Origin: DASTCZ01 sp035308165
Lineage (GTDB): Bacteria > Acidobacteriota > Terriglobia > Acidiferrales > UBA7541
Length of the DNA stretch: 64,000 nt
NCBI GenBank assembly: GCA_035308165.1
Contig: DATGHC010000007.1
Location: 1 to 64,000, forward strand
Direction: 5' to 3'
Part shown: piece by piece, positions 31,532 to 39,149 of the stretch
Layout of the letters: the number at the start of each line of letters is the position of its first letter
How positions within the stretch are numbered: position 1 is the first letter of the stretch
Made by a program: the position numbers and the translations under genes
Notes under the pieces: generated by a model
The model's database searches: none
The model's input: the letters and a program-made list of their open reading frames with translations, nothing else
What the model was told of the DNA's origin: nothing

Positions 31532-31607
31532 TGGTGGAGCCGATGGGATTCGAACCCACGGCCTCCTCGATGCCATCGAGGCGCGCTCCCAACTGCGCCA
31601 CGGCCCC
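31532..31607 (-). tRNA. tRNA-Ala (anticodon GGC)
   Basis: On the minus strand the sequence folds into a full cloverleaf. The 7-bp acceptor GGGGCCG/CGGCTCC contains the G3-U70 pair that identifies tRNA-Ala. The anticodon stem CCTCG/CGAGG encloses loop ATGGCAT, giving anticodon GGC. The T arm contains GGTTCGAATCC. The discriminator is A and CCA is encoded at 31532-31534. Confidence 0.97.
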
Positions 31608-31897
31608 ACCGGGGTTGGGAATCAGCTGGAGTAAATTCTATAGTAGACGATGAGTTTGGGCAATTGGGGGAAGCGGGCAAATTGCGTCAATTGGGGCTAT
31701 AGGTAAGACCGGCAGGGTACCATTGCGCAAAAACGGTTGCGGGATGACAATGTAGGAGGGAACCTTTTCCCCAAGGCCGGAGTCTAAGGTAATAGAAGAT
31801 GCCATCAGACCGGGTTGCGATCGAGCCAACCTGGTGCTGGTAGGAAATAGTCGGCCTGAAAGACCCCTCGAGGGAGGGGTAAGAAAGGCGGCGTTGC
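31608..31897. other. Intergenic region between tRNA-Ala and an ECF sigma gene
   Basis: This 290-base divergent region holds the tRNA promoter near its left end and should hold the promoter of the ECF operon near its right end. No confident ECF-type AAC...GT promoter or palindrome was found. The only other notable feature is the CTCGAGGGAGGGG stretch near 31868, probably part of the translation start region. Confidence 0.3.
31637..31663 (-). promoter_or_regulatory. Possible tRNA-Ala promoter
   Basis: Read on the minus strand, TATAGA (31637-31642) is a good -10 with a start point about 23 bases before the tRNA 5' end. The best -35 match is TTGCCC at 31658-31663 with a short 15-base spacer, so only the -10 is persuasive. 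Confidence 0.35.
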
Positions 31898-32659
31898 GTG
31901 TCTGAACTGGCGCGCGTGCTCCCCTGGGGCCGGGATGAAGCGGAACTTGTCGCGGAGCTGCAAAACGGCTCTGACGCGGCATTCGACTGGCTGGTGACCC
32001 ACTACCACGGGCCTGTATTCAGCCTTCTTTACGGCATGCTGGGCGACTCAGCCGACGCGGCCGACTGCACACAGGAAGTATTCCTGAAATCGTTTCGCGG
32101 CATACGAGGATTCCGCCGCGGCAGCTCATTGAAAACCTGGCTGTACAGAATTGCAGTGCGTGAGGCGCTGAACCACAAGCGCTGGCGCTGGCGGCATTCG
32201 CGGCAGCAAGTGTCGTTGGAAGGCGAACGCGAAAGTGACCTGGGGTTCGTGGAGCCGGAATCACAGACCGAATCGCCCTTTGAATGGCTGGCGGCGCAAG
32301 AGGTGAGAGAAGTGGTGCAGAACGCGCTGCAAAAGGTTCCGGAGGTTTATCGCACGGCGGTGATTCTGCGCGATCTGGAAGGGTTTTCGTACGAGGAGAT
32401 TAGCGAAGTTTTGGAGGTTTCCGTCGGCACGGTGAAGTCCAGAATGCTTCGTGGAAGGCGGTGCCTGCGCGAAATTCTGGAACCTTTGCTGGAGGATCAT
32501 GGCGCTGTGACTGAGAAATCAAGTTCCTCGGAAAATCGTGTGGGCGCTCCCGTGAGACATGACCGTGGACACACACATGCGGCTGGAAACAGTGGTCATG
32601 CAAGTTGGACGCCGGAGGGCCGCCGTGCGGCGGGACTTTCGGCGGGAGGTGCGAAATGA
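31898..32659 (+). CDS. ECF RNA polymerase sigma factor (RpoE-like)
   Basis: 253 residues, GTG start at 31898. Region 2 (FDWLVTHYHGPVFSLLYGML, DAADCTQEVFLKSFRGIRGF, SSLKTWLYRIAVREALNHKR) and region 4 (VYRTAVILRDLEGFSYEEIS, VSVGTVKSRMLRGRRCLREIL) are intact. A tail of about 60 residues rich in Ser, His and Gly follows region 4, longer than usual for the family. The anti-sigma gene overlaps its stop by an ATGA junction, so the two are translationally coupled. A selenocysteine-type peroxiredoxin lies next, which suggests an oxidative-stress regulon. Confidence 0.9.
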   Translation: MSELARVLPWGRDEAELVAELQNGSDAAFDWLVTHYHGPVFSLLYGMLGDSADAADCTQEVFLKSFRGIRGFRRGSSLKTWLYRIAVREALNHKRWRWRHSRQQVSLEGERESDLGFVEPESQTESPFEWLAAQEVREVVQNALQKVPEVYRTAVILRDLEGFSYEEISEVLEVSVGTVKSRMLRGRRCLREILEPLLEDHGAVTEKSSSSENRVGAPVRHDRGHTHAAGNSGHASWTPEGRRAAGLSAGGAK

Positions 32660-33375
32660 AGTGCGGTAAGGTGCGGGAACTATTGCCGGGATATCTGGAT
32701 GGCGCGCTGCCTGAAGAGTATGGACGGTTTTCTCGTGGGTCGATTCACGCGCACCTGTCGAGTTGTGGCGGATGTCGGGAAGAGCTTTCGCGGTACCAGA
32801 AGTTGCAACAGTTGCTGGGGCGAACCGAGCGGGTGGACCCGCCCGCGGAACTGGCGACTCAAATCCGCATGGCCCATGCGCGCGTGAGGGAAAATGCCGA
32901 TGCTCGCACTTGGTTCCGGCGCCTGAAGGATCGAGCCGACCTGGTGCGATCCAACGTTTTGGCGCCATTGGCAGTGCCCGCTTCCGGAGGATTGGTGGCG
33001 GCGATGCTGGTTTTCGTGGTGGTGCTGCAGTTTTACCGTGGCGCCGCTCCACTTCAGTTGATGAACGGGATGTCCGATGATTTGCCGTCAACTTTACTGG
33101 AACCCGCGCGGCTGGAAACGCTGGCCAACTTTTCGGTTTCCGGGCTGGGTGAGTCCGGCACGCACGCCGGGGTGATGCTCGTGGAGGCCACCGTCGGCGT
33201 GGATGGAGATGTGCTGAGCTACCGCATTCTCGCGGGGCCGGATACGAAGGATATTCGCCGCAAACTCGACAATATCCTGATCTTCTCGCACTTCAGCCCG
33301 CAGAAGAGCTTCGGGCGGCCGATTCCCGGCGGGCGTGTGCTGCTGAGCTTCGATAATGTTGACGTGCAGGGCTAA
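32656..33375 (+). CDS. Membrane anti-sigma factor with ZAS motif and TonB-like C-terminal domain
   Basis: 239 residues from ATG 32656. The N-terminus is a zf-HC2-type anti-sigma domain (CGKVRELLPGYLDGALPEEY, then HAHLSSCGGCREELSRY with the HxxxCxxC zinc/redox motif). One membrane helix lies near residues 112-130 (GGLVAAMLVFVVVLQFY). The exported part ends in a domain resembling TonB C-termini (VMLVEATVGVDGDVLSYRIL, FSPQKSFGRPIPGGRVLLSF). It should hold the upstream sigma factor at the membrane. HxxxCxxC motifs in such proteins can release zinc on oxidation, which would fit the peroxiredoxin that follows. Confidence 0.85.
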   Translation: MKCGKVRELLPGYLDGALPEEYGRFSRGSIHAHLSSCGGCREELSRYQKLQQLLGRTERVDPPAELATQIRMAHARVRENADARTWFRRLKDRADLVRSNVLAPLAVPASGGLVAAMLVFVVVLQFYRGAAPLQLMNGMSDDLPSTLLEPARLETLANFSVSGLGESGTHAGVMLVEATVGVDGDVLSYRILAGPDTKDIRRKLDNILIFSHFSPQKSFGRPIPGGRVLLSFDNVDVQG

Positions 33376-33456
33376 CACGTTAGAACGTTAAGACGTTGAC
33401 GTGCGGGGCTTAGCTGACGCAGAATACCTCGTTGTCAATTCCAAGAGGATAAAACC

Positions 33457-34026
33457 ATGAAACGATTGCGGTCTGTTTTGCCGGTGCTGCTGGTGGCGGC
33501 GATGATTGCCGGCGGCCTGGCGACTGCGCAGCAAAAACCGGCCATCGCGCACACGAATCTGAAGGTGGGCGATATGGCTCCGGACTTCACGCTGCCGGAT
33601 AACGCAGGACACCAGGTAAAGCTCAGTGATTTTCGCGGGAAGAAGAATGTGATCCTGGCGTTTTATGTGTTGGCATTCACCGGAGGTTGAACGAAAGAAC
33701 TCCAGGGATACCAGGCTGGTATCGACAGCAAGAAAATCAATTTGGATGACACGGCAGTATTCGGGATCAGCATTGACGCACCCCCTTCCAACGGCGCATT
33801 CGCAAAGCAGATCGGCGTAACATTTCCGTTGCTGAGCGATATGAAGCGCGAGGTGTCGAAAGATTACGGAATCCTCAATGACCAATATCAATTCGCCAAC
33901 CGGACCACGTTTGTGGTGGACAAGGAAGGCAAGATTCAGCACATCGTGGAGGGTGGAAGCGCGGTGGACCCCAACAGTGCGATTGATATGTGCACGAGTT
34001 TGAAGGCAAAGGAAGTCGGGAAATAA
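33457..34026 (+). CDS. Exported peroxiredoxin with in-frame TGA: probable selenoprotein
   Basis: Read through the TGA at 33688-33690, the gene encodes 189 residues with Sec at position 78. AGAGGA precedes ATG 33457. A signal peptide (SVLPVLLVAAMIAGGLATAQ) is followed by an AhpC/TSA fold: LKVGDMAPDFTLPDNAGHQV, then LAFTGG-Sec-TKELQGYQ, VFGISID, and TFVVDKEGKIQHIVEGG. In ordinary relatives the Sec position is the peroxidatic Cys (FTGGCTKE). From 16 bases after the TGA, GATACCA-GGC-TGGTATC (33707-33723) forms a perfect 7-bp hairpin with G at the loop start, at the distance expected for a bacterial SECIS element. The downstream frame continues without another stop. It should reduce peroxides outside the cytoplasm. 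Confidence 0.85.
33707..33723 (+). promoter_or_regulatory. SECIS-like hairpin downstream of the in-frame TGA
   Basis: GATACCA and TGGTATC pair over 7 bp around loop GGC. The loop G at 33714 lies 24 bases after the last base of the TGA codon. Bacterial SECIS elements are coding-region hairpins whose loop, with a G among its first bases, lies roughly 16-37 bases after the UGA and recruits SelB. All these criteria are met; recognition by SelB is inferred. Confidence 0.7.
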
Positions 34027-34056
34027 ATTTCAGTTAAGAGAATAAGCGAGGATGTG

Positions 34057-34107
34057 AACCGCCCTAATTTCTCGCCGCGTCAGCGGAGGGATTGGGGCGG
34101 TTTTTAT
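34057..34107 (+). terminator. Intrinsic terminator after the peroxiredoxin gene
   Basis: AACCGCCCTAAT (34057-34068) pairs with ATTGGGGCGGTT (34091-34102) with one G-U pair. The loop holds a smaller CCGC/GCGG hairpin, and a T run follows at once (TTTTTATTT). It lies about 30 bases after the stop codon at 34026. Confidence 0.9.
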
Positions 34108-34145
34108 TTCGGGCGGAAAATCGATGCCAACGTTTTCACTGATGG

Positions 34146-34592
34146 TCAATTGTTGTCGAGATATTCCGAAGGAACATCATCTTCAGGAACTTCGCGCGTT
34201 CGGACTTCGCCCTGATCGGGATCGGGCGCGCCCTCTACTCCGCTGACCACTTCGGCTTCGTAATCCTGGCCTTCCGCGGCAAGCTCTTCGACACTTTCCG
34301 AATCCGCCAGCTCAGTCCTGGATAAGCCCTGCGTAGCGCCTGACTGACCGGCAGAACCTGCACCGAGGCCCCGACGGAAATTGGTAGAGCCCACGTCGAA
34401 GGGAGTTTCGCCACGGGACAACCTTCGACCTTTGAAGGGCTTCTTACGAGCGGGGAGTCTTTTCACTCGATTCGATTTCTTGCCGGCGGCAGATTTCTTG
34501 AGGCTGACGATTTTTTTCCCGGGCGATTTTTTACGGGCAGAAATTTTCCGCGCCGCAGACTTCTTTCCGCGAATTGGTTTCCGTTTGGCCAT
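34146..34592 (-). CDS. Bipolar-charge protein: Lys/Arg-rich N-terminus, acidic C-terminus
   Basis: 148 residues. Residues 1-60 are almost all Lys, Arg, Ser and Ala in histone-H1-like repeats (RKISARKKSPGKKIVSLKK). After a Gly-rich hinge the C-terminal half is acidic and looks conserved (QSGATQGLSRTELADSESVE, then REVPEDDVPSEYLDN). No signal peptide. The basic half could bind nucleic acid; the acidic half resembles a small domain seen in other bacterial proteins of unknown function. The gene is convergent with the peroxiredoxin. Confidence 0.75.
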   Translation of the reverse strand: MAKRKPIRGKKSAARKISARKKSPGKKIVSLKKSAAGKKSNRVKRLPARKKPFKGRRLSRGETPFDVGSTNFRRGLGAGSAGQSGATQGLSRTELADSESVEELAAEGQDYEAEVVSGVEGAPDPDQGEVRTREVPEDDVPSEYLDNN

Positions 34593-34814
34593 GCGGCGAG
34601 TCTAGCACTGGAGCCAGGTGAGGACAATGTTGCCGCTGGAATTTAACCGAATTGTGTGGGGGCAGGATTTCTTGACGGGAGCGCGAGGCGCCTGTAAATT
34701 GAAAGCGGGGAAGATGCCTCCCGGCATCCATGCATCAGGTGGGGAGTTGCAAATTTTTTGCAGGCGGAAATGAATTTGTCGCGAGTTTTTTCTGCAAACA
34801 AAGGGGGCGCTGAC

Positions 34815-36431
34815 ATGGCGGGACACGTCCGCGTGATGGCCATAGTCTGTGCCGCACTGCTGTCCGTTGGGGGCGCTATTTCGTGTAGCGCGCAAGCGAA
34901 ACAACAGCCTCCATCGCAAGTGCCCGCCCCAAGGCGACTCCCTACAGAACCAGTTCAAGGGAAAATCAGCATTGAGCCCAGTCAGCAGCTTTTCGCGACC
35001 ATGTGCGCGATCTGGGCTTCGGGAATGAACGACGAGATTAATCCCTCCACGATGCCTCCGGCTTGGGCCAACATCGCCTTGCAAATGAGCAATCAGCACG
35101 GGCCAGCGGCGGAGGAAGTGCGCAAGTACTACCGCGACCACCAAACCGGGGACCGAGCGGCTATGCTCTCGCGATTCATTTCACTGGCCTTGTCGGCAGG
35201 GCCGCCTCCAGACTTTCGCTATACGTTTCGCCATGATGAACTGCCTCCCGACGTTTTGCCGATCGAGGATTTCAACGACGTTTTGGCCAGATTTAACAAG
35301 GAAGCGGGGCTGGATGCGCTGTGGAAGCGAATGGCGCCCGCTTACCGGCCAGTCATGGACCAGATAGAAGGATCTGTGTCGCAGATTGTTTTAAGAAGTA
35401 CGGGCTACCTCCGCGAAATCATCAAATCGGACAGCCCGCGGACATTTACGGTGTACGTTGAGCCGCTGACTGGGGCCAGCATGAACTTCCGGAATTACGG
35501 TGAGCGGTACGAGGTAGTTCTCGGAAATGCGGGGGAACTTCCGCAGGCCGACCTTCGCCACGCATTCCTGCATTACCTGCTGGACCCGTTGCCCGCGAAA
35601 TACAGCTCCTCGGTCACTCCATTTCGTGTGCTATTCGTGATTGCTGCGCGTGCACCGCGCTTGCCACGAGAATACCGGAGCGACATTGTAGGTCTGTTCG
35701 CTGAATGTTTGATCAAGGCGGTCGAGTTGCAAATGGACCACCTTTCCACCGACCAGCGGAACAAAGCGATAGACGCGGCCGAAGCGGACGGATATGTGTT
35801 GGTGCGGCCGTTGGTAAAACAGCTCGAAAAATTCCAAGAGTCCGAGCCGGCCATGACCTACTACTTTCCGGATCTGGCGAAAGGGATCGATGTCGCCGCT
35901 GAGAGACAGCGGTTGGAGGCGGTGCACTTTGCTCCAGCAGACGTGGCGCCTGCACCCGATCCAGCGGCTATGGAGGCAGCAGAGAAGGAGGGGTTACTGC
36001 AGAAGGGCGAGCGCTTGATTGCAGGGCAAGACCCGGTCGCGGCACAAGCACTTTTTGAGAAAATTGTGGCCCGATGGCCCGGGACTCCCCGAGCAGTTTA
36101 TGGGCTGGCGATTTCGGCGGTGATGCAGGGACAACCAGATCGCGCCAAGGAATTGTTCGAGGGTTTGACCAAGCCCGCCGAGGGCGCCCAGATTCCCGAT
36201 GCAAAGACCCTGGCGTGGACGCACGTCTACCTTGGCCGGATTGATGATTTACGATTTGCGAGAAGCGAGGATTCAAAGGACCGCGAACAAGCCATCGCGG
36301 AGTACCGCGCGGCCCTGGCAGTGGAAGGGGCGCCTGAAGCCGCGCGCGCAGCAGCGCAACGAGGGGTTGACAAGGCATACATGCCACCCGCGCGCAGCGG
36401 AGATCATCCAGGGCCAACGCAAATCCGGTAA
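34815..36431 (+). CDS. Secreted TPR-containing protein with HxxxH motif, function unknown
   Basis: 538 residues from ATG 34815; upstream Met and other starts exist in the same frame, and the chosen one leads directly into a signal peptide (VRVMAIVCAALLSVGGAISC). The Cys at its end could be lipidated. The middle region (LRSTGYLREIIKSDSPRTFT, ADLRHAFLHYLLDPLPAKY) is reminiscent of zinc-peptidase-like domains, but the HExxH glutamate is replaced by Ala (HAFLH). The last 180 residues contain TPR-like helices (AVYGLAISAVMQGQPDRAKE). A catalytic role is doubtful; a binding role is more likely. Confidence 0.75.
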   Translation: MAGHVRVMAIVCAALLSVGGAISCSAQAKQQPPSQVPAPRRLPTEPVQGKISIEPSQQLFATMCAIWASGMNDEINPSTMPPAWANIALQMSNQHGPAAEEVRKYYRDHQTGDRAAMLSRFISLALSAGPPPDFRYTFRHDELPPDVLPIEDFNDVLARFNKEAGLDALWKRMAPAYRPVMDQIEGSVSQIVLRSTGYLREIIKSDSPRTFTVYVEPLTGASMNFRNYGERYEVVLGNAGELPQADLRHAFLHYLLDPLPAKYSSSVTPFRVLFVIAARAPRLPREYRSDIVGLFAECLIKAVELQMDHLSTDQRNKAIDAAEADGYVLVRPLVKQLEKFQESEPAMTYYFPDLAKGIDVAAERQRLEAVHFAPADVAPAPDPAAMEAAEKEGLLQKGERLIAGQDPVAAQALFEKIVARWPGTPRAVYGLAISAVMQGQPDRAKELFEGLTKPAEGAQIPDAKTLAWTHVYLGRIDDLRFARSEDSKDREQAIAEYRAALAVEGAPEAARAAAQRGVDKAYMPPARSGDHPGPTQIR

Positions 36432-36506
36432 CGGACCAAGGCCCTGGAGCCGTCTTATGAAGTATAATCAGGTATCGGGGTTCAACCACCGAAAGGACAA
36501 GGAATC

Positions 36507-37400
36507 ATGAAGATCATGTTGAAGACATTGGGACTGGCATTGGCAACTGTGATCGTGTTGCCAGCCGCTTCCTGGGCGCAGGGGATGGGGCAACAACAAG
36601 GTTCGGGAGCAGGTATGGGCGCGAACAAGCAGAATCCGCCTGCCACAGGTCAACAGGGACAAACAGGTCAGCAGGCAGCGCCAGCAACTCCTCCCGCGGC
36701 TCCCAAGATTGATCCAGCGGAAGAAGCCGCGTACAAAAAACTCACAACTGCCCCAACTGTGGATCCGAAAAGTGCGGCGCAAAATGGTGAAGACTTCTTG
36801 AAGAAGTATCCGACAAGCGTCTATGCCGGAAGGGTTGACGGGCTCTTAGCCGGGGCCTATATGCAGTTGAATGATCCAGCCAAAGCACAGGCGGCTGGTT
36901 TGAAATCTCTTGCCGATAACCCGAACAATGTGGATGCACTGGCTGTATTAGCGGTGGTGATGTCACGAAGCAACATGGATGCGAGCCAGCCGGGAGCCGC
37001 GCAAAGGCTTCAGGATGCGGAAAAATATGCGCGGACGGGGATTGACCAGCTGACCGCGTTACAGAAGCCTGCCGACCAAACGGACGCCGATTTCAACAAG
37101 TTGCGCGACAGCAAGCTAGCCATGTGTTACAGCGGGTTGGGGTTGGTGGAATACATTCAGAACAAAGCCGCGGATGCGGCCCTTCAGTTTTCGGAGGCGC
37201 TGAAGAGAGAGAATCCGCCTGAGCCCGTTGACCAATACTTGCTGGGAACGGCTCTGATGGACAACAAACAATACGCGGGCGCGGTGAGTGCGTTTCAGGA
37301 TTGCCTGAAAGATCCCGGCCCGATGCAGCAAAGGTGTTCGGAAGGCTTGAAGGAATCCAAACAAAAGGCGGCCACGCAGCCCACTCCGCCCAAACAGTAG
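36507..37400 (+). CDS. Secreted TPR protein
   Basis: 297 residues, AAGGA upstream of ATG 36507. Signal peptide (TLGLALATVIVLPAASWAQG), then a Gln/Gly/Pro-rich linker of about 35 residues, then TPR-type helices over the rest (YAGRVDGLLAGAYMQLNDPA, CYSGLGLVEYIQNKAADAAL, YLLGTALMDNKQYAGAVSAF). A TATAAT hexamer at 36463-36468 could be its -10. It resembles outer-membrane-assembly-type TPR proteins only in outline. rnc starts 11 bases after its stop. Confidence 0.82.
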   Translation: MKIMLKTLGLALATVIVLPAASWAQGMGQQQGSGAGMGANKQNPPATGQQGQTGQQAAPATPPAAPKIDPAEEAAYKKLTTAPTVDPKSAAQNGEDFLKKYPTSVYAGRVDGLLAGAYMQLNDPAKAQAAGLKSLADNPNNVDALAVLAVVMSRSNMDASQPGAAQRLQDAEKYARTGIDQLTALQKPADQTDADFNKLRDSKLAMCYSGLGLVEYIQNKAADAALQFSEALKRENPPEPVDQYLLGTALMDNKQYAGAVSAFQDCLKDPGPMQQRCSEGLKESKQKAATQPTPPKQ

Positions 37401-37411
37401 CGGCGGTGCCC

Positions 37412-38302
37412 ATGTCTGTCGAGGAGCAACTCGCGGCGCGATTTGGGCACAGGTTTAATCGTCCTGAACACCTTGAGCGCGCGCTGACGCACAGCTCCTG
37501 GATTGCGGAAAACTCCGCTGCTCGGAGTGAGTCGCAGGCACGACAAGTCAACGAAAAACCCGGTGACGGGGCATGCTCAACGGCGGCTATAGCGTCACAA
37601 GCGGCCCCTTCGTCACCCGCCACCACGCCAGAACAGTCGGCTCCGGAAGACAACGAAAAATATGAGTTCTTGGGAGACGCAGTGCTTACTCTAGTGGTGA
37701 GCGAATCGCTGCTCGGATTATTCCCGGCGTGGAGGGAGGGCCAATTATCCAAGGCGCGCGCCAGCCTTGTGAATGCAGGAGCTCTCGCCGAAGCGGCCCG
37801 TAGATTGAATCTGGGAAACCATCTCCGGCTTGGCCGGGGAGAGGAAAAAACCGGAGGACGGGAGAAGCCCGCGATTCTGGCGGATGCCTATGAGGCACTG
37901 ATCGCGGCAATCTTTCTGGATGGCGGACTGGACGCGGCGCGCAGATTTGTTGAGAAGACACTGCTGGGCGCGGCGCTGGAAGAAAATGCCCAGCCGGGGG
38001 GGCGCCTGGGACAGCCGGACCATAAGTCGCGGCTCCAGGAATTTCTGCAGGCGCGAGGCTGGCCCGCGGCGGAATACCGGGTCCTGAGCGAGAGCGGGCC
38101 GGACCATCGCAAGGTGTTTGAGGTGGAAGCGCGCGTCGCCGGACGGGCAACGGCGGAAGGTCGCGGGAGGAGCAAGAAAGAGGCCGAGCAGGCAGCGGCT
38201 TCCGGCGCGATGGCACAGATATTGGAGGCCGTGGCGCGAACTCCCGCGGGACAAGAATTAAACAGAGCGCCCCGAGCTGCGACCGAGGAAACGAATGGCT
38301 GA
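37412..38302 (+). CDS. rnc: Ribonuclease III with an unusual internal insertion
   Basis: 296 residues from ATG 37412. The endonuclease signature NEKYEFLGDAVLTLVVSE and the second acidic cluster DAYEALIAAIFLDGG are intact, so both metal-binding sets are present. The C-terminal dsRNA-binding domain is complete (HKSRLQEFLQARGWPAAEYR, SKKEAEQAAASGAMAQI). Between THSSWIAEN and NEKYEFLG, where the family normally has only a few residues, there is an Ala/Ser/Pro/Gln-rich insertion of about 45 residues. Its last 8 bases overlap the signal peptidase gene. It should process rRNA precursors and other double-stranded RNA. Confidence 0.93.
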   Translation: MSVEEQLAARFGHRFNRPEHLERALTHSSWIAENSAARSESQARQVNEKPGDGACSTAAIASQAAPSSPATTPEQSAPEDNEKYEFLGDAVLTLVVSESLLGLFPAWREGQLSKARASLVNAGALAEAARRLNLGNHLRLGRGEEKTGGREKPAILADAYEALIAAIFLDGGLDAARRFVEKTLLGAALEENAQPGGRLGQPDHKSRLQEFLQARGWPAAEYRVLSESGPDHRKVFEVEARVAGRATAEGRGRSKKEAEQAAASGAMAQILEAVARTPAGQELNRAPRAATEETNG

Positions 38303-39095
38303 GGCGACCGGCATAATCGAAGCAGAATCCGCCGCCAGCCAGAGCGAAGAGCGCGAGCGAGTTTCTCTGTGGGAATACTTGGAATCGTTGCTGGTCACGA
38401 TTCTTCTGGCGTTATTCGGGACAAGTTTTGTCGTTCAATCCTTCAAAATCCCCTCGCAGTCCATGGAGCCGACGCTGCTGGTTGGCGATCACCTACTGGT
38501 AAACAAATTTATTTTCGGCGGGAGCGGCGCGTGGTTTGAGAAACTGCTGCCTTACCGTTCCATCCGGCATGGAGACATCATCGTCTTCAAGTTTCCTTAT
38601 GATGACAACCCGTACTACGTGAAACGCGTGATCGGAATTCCGGGAGACCGGATAAGGATTATCGATCAGCAGGTTTCCGTGAACGGGAAGCAGCTCGATG
38701 AACCGTACGTGATACACGATCCCAGCGTGCCGTATGACCCATTTGGCGATACGTTTCCGCCCACCACAACTCGCTTTTTGCGGCTTGCCGTTCGGCCGGA
38801 GTGGGCCGCGGACATTCTGAGTCACGTTCAAGATGGGGAGCTGGTTGTGCCGCCAGACAAGTATTTCGTAATGGGGGATAATCGCGACCGGAGCTCGGAT
38901 AGCCGTTATTGGGGATTCGTGGACCGGCAGGCGATTATGGGCGGGCCAGTGATGATTTACTGGTCAGTAGAAACGGCGGCGGACTCATTGGATGTGGAGG
39001 AGGGATTCCGCGTGCGATTCCACGAATTCATCGACACGGTGATGCATTTGCCTTCGCGCACGCGTTGGAAGAGGATGTTTCACCAGGTGCGGTGA
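38295..39095 (+). CDS. lepB: Signal peptidase I
   Basis: 266 residues. One N-terminal membrane helix (LLVTILLALFGTSFVVQSF) leads into the catalytic box IPSQSMEPTLLVGD with nucleophile Ser56. The general base is Lys110 in YYVKRVIGIPGD, and the box MGDNRDRSSDSRYWGFV is present. The protein cuts signal peptides on the outer face of the inner membrane. A segment of about 35 residues between the Lys box and GDNRD (FPPTTTRFLRLAVRPEWAAD) is a lineage-typical expansion. It overlaps rnc by 8 bases. Confidence 0.95.
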   Translation: MAEATGIIEAESAASQSEERERVSLWEYLESLLVTILLALFGTSFVVQSFKIPSQSMEPTLLVGDHLLVNKFIFGGSGAWFEKLLPYRSIRHGDIIVFKFPYDDNPYYVKRVIGIPGDRIRIIDQQVSVNGKQLDEPYVIHDPSVPYDPFGDTFPPTTTRFLRLAVRPEWAADILSHVQDGELVVPPDKYFVMGDNRDRSSDSRYWGFVDRQAIMGGPVMIYWSVETAADSLDVEEGFRVRFHEFIDTVMHLPSRTRWKRMFHQVR

Positions 39096-39149
39096 GACGG
39101 GTGGCCGCACACCACCGCTAGAATAGATTCGGTCCACTCAAACCTGCGG

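Noticed and set aside
31490..31702. Plus-strand open frame over the tRNA-Ala gene, encoding a WSRWDSNPRPP-type peptide
   Set aside because: This is the well-known false open frame produced by reading antisense through a tRNA; the minus-strand cloverleaf explains the sequence.
33690..33742. Peroxiredoxin read as a pseudogene or as two separate genes
   Set aside because: The only interruption is a TGA at the catalytic Cys position, with a SECIS-like hairpin and an intact frame after it, which fits selenocysteine better than decay.
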